64,000 nucleotides of DNA, taken from Diogma glabrata (Eukaryota > Arthropoda > Insecta > Diptera > Cylindrotomidae). Below, piece by piece: positions 37,354 through 48,190 of this stretch (positions within the stretch are counted from its first letter, which is position 1; each line of letters starts with the position of its first letter). The notes under the pieces were generated by a model. That model was not told where the DNA came from and ran no database searches. It worked only from the letters and a program-made list of their open reading frames with translations. Where the stretch lies: the NCBI GenBank assembly GCA_963693315.1, contig OY856188.1, forward strand, positions 184,418,024-184,482,023, given 5' to 3'. The position numbers and the translations under genes were made by a program.

Positions 37354-39687
37354 TTTTAGGTAGATTTCATATAAAAATCTACCTATTGCAATGGGCTTCA
37401 TCTCGGAATTTCGGAAAAATTTTTGTGCCAAACGACTATATATGATAAGCGGAGACAAAAAAACAAAAAAAAAAAAAATTTATATATATACAGGGTGAGT
37501 TTTTTAAAAAATGCCAGGCTTTTATCTCGAGAACCATGCTAGATGGGACAAAATAACCCAAGATGATATTTGTTAAGCGTCGAGGGGGACGTCCAATGGT
37601 AATATTGAATGACCTTGAAACTCATAAGTATTGGAGATATATGCCAAAATAGGTTTTTTTTAAATTAGAACCTATACATTTAATATTTTTTTTTAATTAA
37701 GTAAATCAAACTACACACTTTTTGTCTACAAAATTTTTTTGTAAAGTGTTCGATTTTGTAGATATGATGAAAATTGATTTGCACTAAACAAACGTGTCTT
37801 CGCTAAGTTCTTCAGAAAAAAAATAAAATTTCAATAAATCAAAAAAAAACAACGAAAATCAATTTCACGCAGTAGACCACGATGCAATAATATTTAAATT
37901 AATGAATGATTTTCTTTGTTTTTTTTTAATTTATCGAAATTTTATTTTTTTTCTGAAGAACTTAGCGAAGACACGTTTGCTTTAGTGCAAATCAATTTTC
38001 ATCATATCTACAAAATCGAACACTTTACAAAAAAATTTTGTAGACAAAAAGTGTGTAGTTTGATTTACTTAATTAAAAAAAAATATTAAATGTATAGGTT
38101 CTAATTTAAAAAAAACCTATTTTGGCATATATCTCCAATACTTATGAGTTTCAAGGTCATTCAATATTACCATTGGACGTCCCCCTTGACGCTTAACAAA
38201 TATCATCTTGGGTTATTTTGTCCCATCTAGCATGGTTCTCGAGATAAAAGCCTGGCATTTTTTAAAAAACTCACCCTGTATATACATATATATATAAACG
38301 ATATGAGATATAACGAAAACGACCGGCACTCTCACGGTCGCATTTGTTGAGGTAGATCAAAAAAATTTCCTGTACTTGTGTGTTCTAATAATATCTTGGA
38401 CAAGTTCGTGAATCAGCAAAATCCGACACGTGGTTAAGAAACTAGAGGCTTTTTTCTGAAAAAAATTGATTTTTTAAAACCGTTATAACGGCCGTTTGGA
38501 TACTAATATTTCAAAAAATTTAACAAATTTAGAATTTTTGGAATCTTTTTTATCAATTTGTTTTAAAAATAGACCTCTGCAGTTAGAGGTTCCTGAGTGA
38601 GCGGCTCCAACAAAAAAGTTTGCAAAAAAAAATTTTTTTTTGAAACAACCGGCACTCTCACGGTCGCATTTATAAGGCCAGATCAAAAAACCTTTTTTAA
38701 AAATGTGCGTTTTGTTAATATCTTGGACAAGTTCGTAAATCAGCCCAATTCAACACATGGTTAAGAAACTAGAGGCTTTATACTAGAAAAAAACTCTGTT
38801 TTTTAGATCCGTTATAACGGCCGTTTGGATTCTAATATATTTAAAAACTTCATAAATTTAGAATCTTTGAAACCTTTTTAATCAGTTTTTTTCAAAAAAA
38901 AGACCTCTGCAGTTGGAGGTTTCTGAGTGAACGGCTCCAACACAAATGCTTGTAAAACACGAAATGCGTTTGAATCAACCGGCGTTCTCACGGTTGCATT
39001 TGTGGAGCCAGATCAAAAAACCTTTCTTAAAAATGTGTGTTTTATTAATATCTTGGACAAGTTCGTAAATCAGAAAAATCTGACACATGGTTAAGGAACT
39101 ATAGGCTTTATACTAGAAAAAAAAGTGGTTTTTTAATCCGTTATAACGGCCGTTTGGATACTAATATTTTTAAAATCTTCATAAATTAAGAATTTGTGGA
39201 AACATTTTAATCCGTTTCTTATAAATATAAACCTCTTCAGTTAGAGATTTTTGACTTGTTGGCTTCAACAAAAAAGTTTGCAACAATCCCCAACTACAAT
39301 TTCCAAAAACCTTATAACAGTCAATGTCAACCTTATAACAGTCAAAAAATAAAAGATTTGAATAGAAGAAATTAATTTTTTTTCTTAGAAATAAACTATT
39401 TTGATATTTTGCAGTAATTGCACGACATATGATATAGATTAGGTTTGTGTCATAAATTATCACACACATGTTCTGTGGTAGATTTGATATTTGTTTGTTG
39501 CAAAATTGGATAGATATAATTTTGCTTGTAGGTAGCTAATTTTCTTTTTAAAATTTGTTCGATATCTGTTTGAAATTAATTTGTTTTGTTTAAACTAATC
39601 TGATACACCAGATTCTACTGGCACACAAAACTGTCTGATCTCGAAATCTACCTATTTCTAGCGGATATACGTGCCGCTTGGACTTTT
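37354..39687 (-). repeat. Family R repeat, copy 2, reversed
   Basis: Reverse orientation copy. The hairpin end is at 37354-37383 and the CGTGCCGCTTGGACTTTT end at about 39670-39687. Three tandem units of 328 bp are marked by CCGTTATAACGG near 38484, 38812 and 39140. A 788-bp palindrome (F2) sits in its TA tract. Removing F2 leaves about 1546 bp, close to the 1554 bp of the complete copy 3. Confidence 0.88.
37491..38278. mobile_element. F2: near-perfect 788-bp palindromic element
   Basis: It starts CAGGGTGAGTTTTTTAAAAA and ends with the exact reverse complement, flanked by TA. The two halves pair over roughly 370 bp with very few differences (for example GGACGTCC at 37588 and 38177); a spacer of about 50 bp lies near 37885. 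CAGGGTG ends plus TA target fit a Tc1/mariner-type MITE. No coding capacity. Confidence 0.88.
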
Positions 39688-40360
39688 TATTTTACAAAAT
39701 GTCTATTTTTCACTCGTCACTGAATAAGCTTATTCCAAATAGTAATGTCTTCAAATATATGCTTTGTGCATAGCGACTGGAGTACGCGGGTTGTCGAAAC
39801 GTAGATTAAATATAACAAACAAATCAACAAAAACTAATCCGTCCATGCGGTAAACCTTGAAATTTCTTTAGTAATATAAATTGTGTTTGTCCACCCCTAG
39901 TCCCTACTGAAAACAAAAAAATGCAAACATTTGTTCTAATTTTTTTCTGTCCCCCCTTTTATTTTCGAACATTGGAAAAGAAAAGAATTTTGTGTAGATA
40001 AAATTGAAATTTTTTTTGGTTGTCATAATTTCAAATGTTCTTTGGAGGGAGTTGAGAGTAGAAATTTCGAAAAATTATTATGGTTGACAAGTGAGGCGTA
40101 ATGGCGTCAAGACTCAAGTGAGGCGTCATGGGACGACACGGGAAGTGTCACGACACGGTATATGAAAGTGAGATGTCACGACAGATGAGGTGTCACGACA
40201 TCTTAATGACAAGTGAGGTGTCATGTGAAATATCATATTTATCTACTCCCTCCAAAACAATTTTTTTTGTTATTTTCGAAACACAGTTTTCGACTTTTTT
40301 GTGAAAATGTGAAATTTTTTTCTGTCCCTCTTATTTTCGAACATTGAAAAAGATAAATAT
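39688..40360. repeat. Segment between R and the right T arm, with GTGTCACGACA repeats
   Basis: Contains at about 40000-40340 the same block that ends each unit of the 43.4-48.2 kb tandem duplication: TTGTCATAATTTCAAATGTT, then a GC-richer run of TGTCACGACA and GAGGTGTCATG variants, then TTTTCTGTCCCTCTTATTTT. The first 300 bp are not recognised. Confidence 0.65.
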
Positions 40361-41894
40361 GGAGGGGCTGAAATCTCAAGCTCTGAGATATCCAGACTTC
40401 GGTCTGGGTTAAGGATTTTGATATAGTTTTCGGCAAAAAACTTTTATAAGGACATGGATTTTAGTTTTGGGCAGCGGTGTATATCAAAGATAACTCTTTG
40501 TTAAAGTATAAGTATTTTTTTATCTCTGTTTAGAAATTTATTACAAAACTAACACAAAACATCAATACGTTGCCGGAAAATTATAACAGATCGTAAATTA
40601 ACATAAATTAGTGAAAAGATGATACACTCAGCAAACTACTCAAAAACCTCTTCATTTAGAGTTTCGAGAAAATATTACAATATCACAAATTCGTATTTCT
40701 TTCAAAATTTCAAAAATATTGTAAAAATTAAATAAAATTCAAACTTTTTCAAAATTCTAAAAATATTCCCAAAATTATTACAAAATCAAAGATTAAAATT
40801 TTTATTAAAAATTCTAAAAATATTGCAAAAATTATAACAAAATCAAAAATTGAAACTTTTTTCATAATTCCAAAAATGTTCCAAAAATTATAATAAAATC
40901 AAAGATTTAAACTTTTTCTAAATTCTAATAATATTCCAAAAATTCTTAAAAATTCAAAATTTTTCTAAAATTCTAAAAATATTGCAAAAATTATTACAAA
41001 ATCAAAAATTGAAACTTTTTTCAAAATTCCAAAAATATTTCAAAAACTATAACAAATTCAAAAATGTCCATGTCCAATTTCTTTTCAATTACATATACGT
41101 CATAAAAACAGCTACATTTTTTTCCAAAAAATTGGCTAAAAAAATAAATGAAATTGTTTTTTGACACACTTGACAATATGTTTTTGACAAACTTATAATG
41201 CCATAATTCTCAATAATAATAATAAAATTTCATTTCAAACAAAAATTAATTTTATTTTTTTCCAAGAAATTGGGTAAAAAAATAAATAAAAATCTATCTT
41301 TTGACACACTTGACAACATTTTTTTGACAAATTTATAATGCAGTAATCTAGATTTTGGTCTCACATACCAGTCCCGACCATCAAGATTTCTCCAAATTCA
41401 ATGTTGCTACTCGTAATCACATAAAATGAACGTTTTTTAAGCAAAAAATATGCAAATTTCCTTGTTTTGACACACTTGACGATTTTTTTGTGACAAACTT
41501 CCGGTACAGTTATCAAACACATCGTCCTTTCAGCTCTTTCCATTGAGTAAATCTATTTTTAGAAAAAAAAAGTGGATGAAATCCGTTCAGCGGTTTTCTA
41601 GATTTCGTCGGTTGTGACGGACGGCCGACAGACAGACACACATTTTTTTTTTTGCTTTTTTAGAATCAGTAGGTCCCAAAACGTCGAGAAATGTCAAAAA
41701 AAGTGAGGGTAAGAATTTCACTTTGAGCTCATGAATGTAATACCTAGGTCTTTCAAACCGAAGTAAAATATCAACCCGTGTAGACATTGTTTTCTTACGT
41801 AAAAAAAACATAAAAATTAAAAATAAGTGTTAGAAGAAAGTCCAAAATTAGGATGAAAAAATAAGAAAGTATTTTGACGGTTATTTAGCCGTCA

Positions 41895-42120
41895 TTTTAA
41901 TTATTTTCTTTTGTTTTTTGTAAATAAATTAATACATACATATGAAAACGTTTTAATGATTTTTTCTCTCTTTTTATCCTATATAAACGAAATTAAGAAG
42001 AAAGAAAAACAAAGTTTGTTTTTTGTAAATAAATTATTACTGCTTACATATGAAAACGTTTTAATGATTTTTCTCTCTCTTTTTATCCTATATAAACGAA
42101 ATTAAGAAGAATAAATAACA
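41895..42120. repeat. Tandem duplication of about 105 bp
   Basis: TTTGTAAATAAATTA, then CATATGAAAACGTTTTAATG and ATCCTATATAAACGAAATTA, is present twice in a row with small differences. Confidence 0.85.
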
Positions 42121-42127
42121 AAGTTTT

Positions 42128-42826
42128 CTATCTACTGTATACCAGATACCAAATACCAGATATTAGATACCAGATACCAGATACAAGATGCCAGATAACA
42201 GACAACAGATACTAAATACCAAATACCAGATATCAGATATCAGATACCAGATACAAGATACCAGATACCAGATACCAAATACGAGATACCAGATACCAGA
42301 TACCAAATATCAGATGCCAGATACCAGATACCAGATATCAGATACCAGATACCACATACCGGATATCAGATACCACATACCAAATACGAGGTATCAGATA
42401 CCAAATACAAGATACCAGATACCAATAACAAGATACTAGAAACCAGATACCAGATACCACATACCAGATACCAGATACCAAATACCAGATACCTGATTCC
42501 AGATACCAGATACCAATAACAAGATACCAGATACCAAATACCAAATACCAGAAACCAGATGCCAGATACAAGATACCAGATGACAGATACCATATACCAT
42601 ATAAGAATAACAAGATACCATAAACCAGATACCAGGTACCAGATATCAAATACCAAGTACCAGATACCAGATACAAGATACCAGATAACAGATACCAGAT
42701 ACCAGATACCAGATGCATGATACCAGATACTAGATACAAGATTCCAGATACCAGATACCTGATTCCAGATACCAGATACCAAATACCAGATACCAGATAC
42801 AAGATTCCAGATAGCAGATACCAACT
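42128..42826. repeat. (ATACCAG)n minisatellite
   Basis: About 700 bp of a 7-bp motif ATACCAG with variants (ATACAAG, ATACCAA, ATATCAG, ATAACAG). Because 7 is not a multiple of 3, every frame on both strands cycles through the same residues, and the long open frames here (up to 187 codons) are artefacts. Confidence 0.97.
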
Positions 42827-43407
42827 AAGAGACAACATTTTTTTGACAAACTTATTATGCCATAATTCTCTATAATAATAAATAAAATTCATATCAAACA
42901 AATAATTAATTTTATTTTTTTACAAAAAATTGGGTAAAAAAACAAATAAAAATCTTTCTTTTGACACACTTGACAACATTTTTTTGACAAACTTATAATG
43001 CAATAATCTATTTTTTAGTCTCACATACCAATCCCAACCATCAAGATTTCTCCAAATTCAATGTTCCTACTCATTATCACTTAAAATGAACGTTTTTTAA
43101 GCAAAGCCTTGTTTTGACACACTTGACGATTTTTTCGACACCCTTCCGGTGTAGTTATCGAACACATCGTCCTTTCAACTCTTACCATTGAGTGTGCCTA
43201 TTTTTAGATTTCAAAATTTATCAAATCCCTTCAGCCGTTTTCTAGATTTTGTCGGTTGTGACGGACGGCCGACAGACAGACACACATTTTTTTTTGTTGC
43301 TTTTTTAGAATTAGTAGGTCCTAAAACGTCGAGAAATGCCAAAAAGAGGGGGTAAGAATTTCACTTTGAGCTCATGAATGTAATACTTAGGTCTTTCAGA
43401 CCGAAGT
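42827..43407 (-). repeat. Family T right arm, partial copy
   Basis: Direct repeat of 41160-41763: GACAAACTTATTATGCCATA at its start, the GACGGACGGCCGACAGACAG block and the end hairpin AGGTCTTTCAGACCGAAG followed by TA. Together with the minisatellite it looks like a local duplication of the arm. Confidence 0.85.
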
Positions 43408-43639
43408 AATTTATGCTTCGCTTAAAACAAATGTTTTTAATTCAAATTAACCGGAATTGATAGAATTTAAGACTTCTAGTAAAGTAATTATAAATTTTTT
43501 TTAAAAACAAAACAAAGTCTTAAAAAAATTAACATATATAAACAAGGAATAATTGTTAGTATCATTAATTGATCATTTGATATAAATAAACAAAAAAGGA
43601 AAAAAAACCCATATTGAAAAATGCCGTCCGTAGCTATAA

Positions 43640-43825
43640 CTAGGTTATATCGGTAAATCGGCATCACTTTTAGGGGCTTCTGAACCATTATTACGTTTAC
43701 TTTTAACTATTTTAATAGGTTACCCACGTGCATTCATGTATCATCAAGTTGCATTCGAACAAAATACATTTATAAATCCTTTAATTGTAACTGGATGTGG
43801 CATATTATTGTGTCGGGTTTTTTGA
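43640..43825 (+). pseudogene. Captured exon resembling a MBOAT lysophospholipid acyltransferase, copy 1
   Basis: A plus-strand open segment reads GKSASLLGASEPLLRLLLTI, then LIGYPRAFMYHQV, and later NPLIVTGCGILLC before a stop at 43823. This resembles the N-terminal first membrane segments of the lysophospholipid acyltransferases of the MBOAT family (LPCAT3/MBOAT5, nessy group), which have a GASE..LRL....GYP signature. Only about 55 codons are present, there is no start codon and no following exon, so it is a fragment, perhaps one exon carried by a repeat. The minus-strand 66-codon frame overlapping it has no recognisable content. Confidence 0.5.
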
Positions 43826-43974
43826 AGTGAAAACTTCTTTAGCCGCGCTGTAAAATTTTGTATGGAGTAAAATCTATATATTCGCATTATCAATTTTTAA
43901 ATCAGCAAAATATTTTTAAATATGAAACACATCCATCATTTCTCAACGTTTCAAATTGCGATGTTGATATCGCG

Positions 43975-44035
43975 CTCGACTGATGTTCTGTAGATCGTGA
44001 GTTAAATTCCTGGACTGGTACATTTTTTTATTGTT
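43975..44035 (+). other. Possible tRNA-like (SINE head) segment, copy 1
   Basis: GATATCGCGCTCGACTGATG, then TTCTGTAGATCGTGAGTTAA and ATTCCTGGACTGG look like the D-arm, anticodon and T-arm order of a tRNA, with a degenerate B box (GTTAAATTC for GTTCRANTC). The stems pair poorly, so it is not a functional tRNA. Repeated at about 46355-46415. Confidence 0.25.
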
Positions 44036-44074
44036 TTTTTTTATTTTTTATTAAATACCATTAAAATTATTATT

Positions 44075-44374
44075 AACATAATGTCAATCTCTTGTTACTT
44101 TACGCAAATAACTTATTTAATAAGTTTAATAAAAAATTAAAGAAAACAAAGTTTTTTTAATAATTTTACTGTTACTCTATATATATTTCAGCTTGTTGGG
44201 CCATCTTTTGGAGTAATTTACTCCAGAAGATTACTCCAGAAGATGGCCTAACAAGCTGAAATATATATATAGAATAACAGTAAAATTATTGGAAAGAATT
44301 TGTTTTCTTTAATTTTTTAATAAACTTATTAAATAAGTTATTTGCGTAAAGTAACAAGAGATTGACATTATGTT
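44075..44374. repeat. 300-bp palindrome (P4), copy 1
   Basis: Arms AACATAATGTCAATCTCTTG (44075 onward) and the inverse (ending ATTGACATTATGTT at 44374) pair over about 140 bp with few mismatches. The centre near 44224 holds CTTTTGGAGTAATTTACTCC and CAGAAGATTACTCCAGAAGA; the inner part is bounded by a short TA run. No coding content. Confidence 0.9.
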
Positions 44375-45485
44375 ATTTGAAAACTTACGCCAAGTGCCAA
44401 CGGCAAACAGTGTTAATTAAAATTATTAGTTTTTATTCATGAATTCATAAAAATAATAAAAATTTCTTTTTACGGATTTTAAAAAATTGATCTATAATGC
44501 AGTTTTTTAAAGTTATATCGCTACTGTCTTTTGCAATTTGCATTCTAGTCGTCATGCTAAATAAATATTGAACGTAGGAAAGATAGTATAACCTGAAACA
44601 ATTACATTTGTGTATCAAAATTGTTGGTTTGAAATTGTATGTAATACATGTTTCTAAAATTAAGTGAAAACTTAATAATTGTAACTTGATACTTGATAAC
44701 ATCGATTATATCGATTTAAAGCTCACAATTACGAGACGGAAATCGCATAAATTCTATACAAAGAAGCATAGCTTATGTATGATTAAACATGGATGGCAAT
44801 CATGATAAATAAAATAATTAAAAATGGTGACACTTAGCCGATAGTGATTTGCAAACGGCAACAATGCGCATTAATACCAATTAATTTACTTAGCTTTCCG
44901 CAGGAAGATTTGTAAAATTTAAAATGGTTCATCTATGGGTGTGACAACCACGCGTACTTTAGTCCCTGCTATTGGCATATGAGTTATCTTGTGATATCGT
45001 ATACCACTGGCAATAGCAGTGCAATCTCATTAGCCAAAGTGATATCTTAGGGGTGCTAGCGGATAAAGTATTTTCAATCAACTATACCATCCCTTACTCT
45101 AAGTTATGGAATATTCTTTGATGATACGCTATTTTTTTAAATAAAATGTGTTTAGTAGTAGAAATTACAAGGTATGTCACAACAACACACAAAAAACTTT
45201 TAAGAACAAGGTCCCACAACAATTCATGCTTTCTAAGGTGTTGATAGACGCAAATTTGTATATGATATGTTTTGATTATTTTAAATATAAAAATGTATAT
45301 ATAATAGTTGCTTGGAATGCTGATAGATGTGAAACCCAGAATAATTTTAATGATTTTAATTTAAACATTCTGAAATTTTAATTTGCAATGCTACAATAAT
45401 TGGAAGACAGACAAAAAACACAGCTATTTCACAGATTTAAGTTTTCACTTCTGTCGGCAGTCCTTAACACTGCCTCCTTTTTTTT

Positions 45486-45809
45486 GTTTTTTGGTTGTCA
45501 TAATTTCAAATGTTCTTTAGAGGGAGTTGAGAGTAGAAATTTCGAAAAAAATTATGGTTGACAAGTGAGGCGTCATGGCGTCAAGTGAGGCATCATGGGA
45601 CGACACGGGAAGTGTCACGACACGGCATATGAAAGTGAGATGTCACGACAGGTGAGGTGCCCCGACACCTTAATGACACGTGAGGTGTCATGTGAAATGT
45701 CGTATTTTCTACTCGCTTCAAAACAATTTTTTTTTTGTTATTTTCGAAACACAGTTTTCGACTTTTTTTTGAAAATGTGAAATTTTTTTCTGTCCCTCTT
45801 ATTTTCGAA
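45486..45809. repeat. GTGTCACGACA block, copy in unit 1
   Basis: GC-richer stretch at 45555-45690 made of variants of GTGTCACGACA, GAGGTGTCATG and GGCGTCATGG; equivalents at about 40080-40235 and 47940-48075. Flanks are conserved too. Confidence 0.8.
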
Positions 45810-46018
45810 ATGTTTTTAATTCAAATTAACCGGAATTGATAGAATTTAAGACTTCTAGTAAAGTAATTATAAATTTTTTTTAAAAACAAAACAAAGTCTT
45901 AAAAAAATTAACATATATAAACAAGGAATAATTGTTAGTATCATTAATTGATCATTTGATATAAATAAACAAAAAAGAAAAAAAAACCCATATTGAAAAA
46001 TGCCGTCCGTAGCTATAA

Positions 46019-46204
46019 CTAGGTTATGTCGGTAAATCGGCATCACTTTTAGGGGCTTCTGAACCATTATTACGTTTACTTTTAACTATTTTAATAGGTT
46101 ACCCACGTGCATTCATGTATCATCAAGTTGCATTCGAACAAAATACATTTATAAATCCTTTAATTGTAACTGGATGTGGCATATTATTGTGTCGGGTTTT
46201 TTGA
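46019..46204 (+). pseudogene. Captured MBOAT-like exon, copy 2
   Basis: Same segment as 43640-43825, differing by a base in the codon before GKSA (ATG for ATA sequence context). See copy 1 for the reasoning. Confidence 0.5.
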
Positions 46205-46456
46205 AGTGAAAACTTCTTTAGCCGCGCTGTAAAATTTTGTATGGAGTAAAATCTATATATTTGCATTATCAATTTTTAAATCAGCAAAATATTTTTAAAT
46301 ATGAAACACATCCATCATTTCTCAACGTTTCAAATTGCGATGTTGATATCGCGCTCGACTGATGTTCTGTAGATCGTGAGTTAAATTCCTGGACTGGTAC
46401 ATTTTTTTATTGTTTTTTTTTTATTTTTTATTAAATACCATTAAAATTATTATTAA

Positions 46457-46758
46457 CATAATGTCAATCTCTTGTTACTTTACGCAAATAACTTATTTAA
46501 TAAGTTTAATAAAAAATTAAAGAAAACAAAGTTTTTTTAATAATTTTACTGTTACTCTATATATATTTCAGCTTGTTGGGCCATCTTTTGGAGTAATTTA
46601 CTCCAGAAGATTACTCCAGAAGATGGCCTAACAAGCTGAAATATATATATATAGAATAACAGTAAAATTATTGGAAAGAATTTGTTTTCTTTAATTTTTT
46701 AATAAACTTATTAAATAAGTTATTTGCGTAAAGTAACAAGAGATTGACATTATGTTAT
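46457..46758. repeat. 300-bp palindrome (P4), copy 2
   Basis: Equivalent of 44075-44374, with a TA run two bases longer on one arm. Confidence 0.9.
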
Positions 46759-48190
46759 TTGAAAACTTACGCCAAGTGCCAACGGCAAACAGTGTTAATT
46801 AAAATTATTAGTTTTTATTCATGAATTCATAAAAATAATAAAAATTTCTTTTTACGGATTTTAAAAAATTGATCTATAATGCAGTTTTTTAAAGTTATAT
46901 CGCTACTGTCTTTTGCAATTTGCATTCTAGTCGTCATGCTAAATAAATATTGAACGTAGGAAAGATAGTATAACCTGAAACAATTACATTTGTGTATCAA
47001 AATTGTTGGTTTGAAATTGTATGTAATACATGTTTCTAAAATTAAGTGAAAACTTAATAATTGTAACTTGATACTTGATAACATCGATTATATCGATTTA
47101 AAGCTCACAATTACGAGACGGAAATCGCATAAATTCTATACAAAGAAGCATAGCTTATGTATGATTAAACATGGATGGCAATCATGATAAATAAAATAAT
47201 TAAAAATGGTGACACTTAGCCGATAGTGATTTGCAAACGGCAACAATGCGCATTAATACCAATTAATTTACTTAGCTTTCCGCAGGAAGATTTGTAAAAT
47301 TTAAAATGGTTCATCTATGGGTGTGACAACCACGCGTACTTTAGTCCCTGCTATTGGCATATGAGTTATCTTGTGATATCGTATACCACTGGCAATAGCA
47401 GTGCAATCTCATTAGCCAAAGTGATATCTTAGGGGTGCTAGCGGATAAAGTATTTTCAATCAACTATACCATCCCTTACTCTAAGTTATGGAATATTCCT
47501 TGATGATACGCTATTTTTTTAAATAAAATGTGTTTAGTAGTAGAAATTACAAGGTATGTCACAACAACACACAAAAAACTTTTAAGAACAAGGTCCCACA
47601 ACAATTCATGCTTTCTAAGGTGTTGATAGACGCAAATTTGTATATGATATGTTTTGATTATTTTAAATATAAAAATGTATATATAATAGTTGCTTGGAAT
47701 GCTGATAGATGTGAAACCCAGAATAATTTTAATGATTTTAATTTAAACATTCTGAAATTTTAATTTGCAATGCTACAATAATTGGAAGACAGACAAAAAA
47801 CACAGCTATTTCACAGATTTAAGTTTTCACTTCTGTCGGCAGTCCTTAACACTGCCTCCTTTTTTTTGTTTTTTGGTTGTCATAATTTCAAATGTTCTTT
47901 AGAGGGAGTTGAGAGTAGAAATTTCGAAAAAAATTATGGTTGACAAGTGAGGCGTCATGGCGTCAAGTGAGGCATCATGGGACGACACGGGAAGTGTCAC
48001 GACACGGCATATGAAAGTGAGATGTCACGACAGGTGAGGTGCCCCGACACCTTAATGACACGTGAGGTGTCATGTGAAATGTCGTATTTTCTACTCGCTT
48101 CAAAACAATTTTTTTTTTGTTATTTTCGAAACACAGTTTTCGACTTTTTTTTGAAAATGTGAAATTTTTTTCTGTCCCTCTTATTTTCGA

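Larger units (their letters stand above)
35451..41763. mobile_element. Family T: giant foldback element with nested R and F2
   Basis: It is flanked by TA on both sides (35449-35450 and 41764-41765). The left end CTTCGGTCTGAAAGACCTAAG-type hairpin and the right end GGTCTTTCAAACCGAAG are inverted copies. The left arm (35451 to about 37345) and the right arm (about 40360-41763) are reverse complements with internal length differences, covering the conserved GTCTGTCTGTCGGCCGTC block, GTGTGTCAAAA motifs and the 60-bp tandem repeat. Between the arms lie repeat R copy 2 and a unique segment (39688-40360). No transposase was recognised, so it is non-autonomous. TA target sites suggest mobilisation by a Tc1/mariner-type transposase, by inference. 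Confidence 0.75.
43430..45809. repeat. Tandem duplication, unit 1 (about 2.38 kb)
   Basis: Starts ATGTTTTTAATTCAAATTAA and ends TCTTATTTTCGAA. The next unit begins without spacer. The two are almost identical; differences seen are single bases and 1-2 base runs (for example ATATCGG versus ATGTCGG and longer T or TA runs), with matching positions offset by 2379-2382. Each unit contains an acyltransferase-like exon, a tRNA-like segment, a 300-bp palindrome and a GTGTCACGACA block. Either a recent duplication or an assembly artefact. Confidence 0.93.
45810..48190. repeat. Tandem duplication, unit 2 (about 2.38 kb)
   Basis: Second copy of 43430-45809 with its own acyltransferase-like exon (about 46019-46204), palindrome (about 46457-46758) and GTGTCACGACA block (47940-48075). 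Confidence 0.93.

Noticed and set aside
42128..42826. CRISPR array
   Set aside because: Short repeats without unique spacers of constant length, in a eukaryotic sequence.
42188..42901. Large frames (83-187 codons) with repeated YLVSGIW-type residues
   Set aside because: Produced by the 7-bp minisatellite, which is open in several frames.
43488..43688. Minus-strand 66-codon frame repeated at 45867-46067
   Set aside because: Repeated only through the tandem duplication; it overlaps the plus-strand acyltransferase-like exon, which explains the conservation better.
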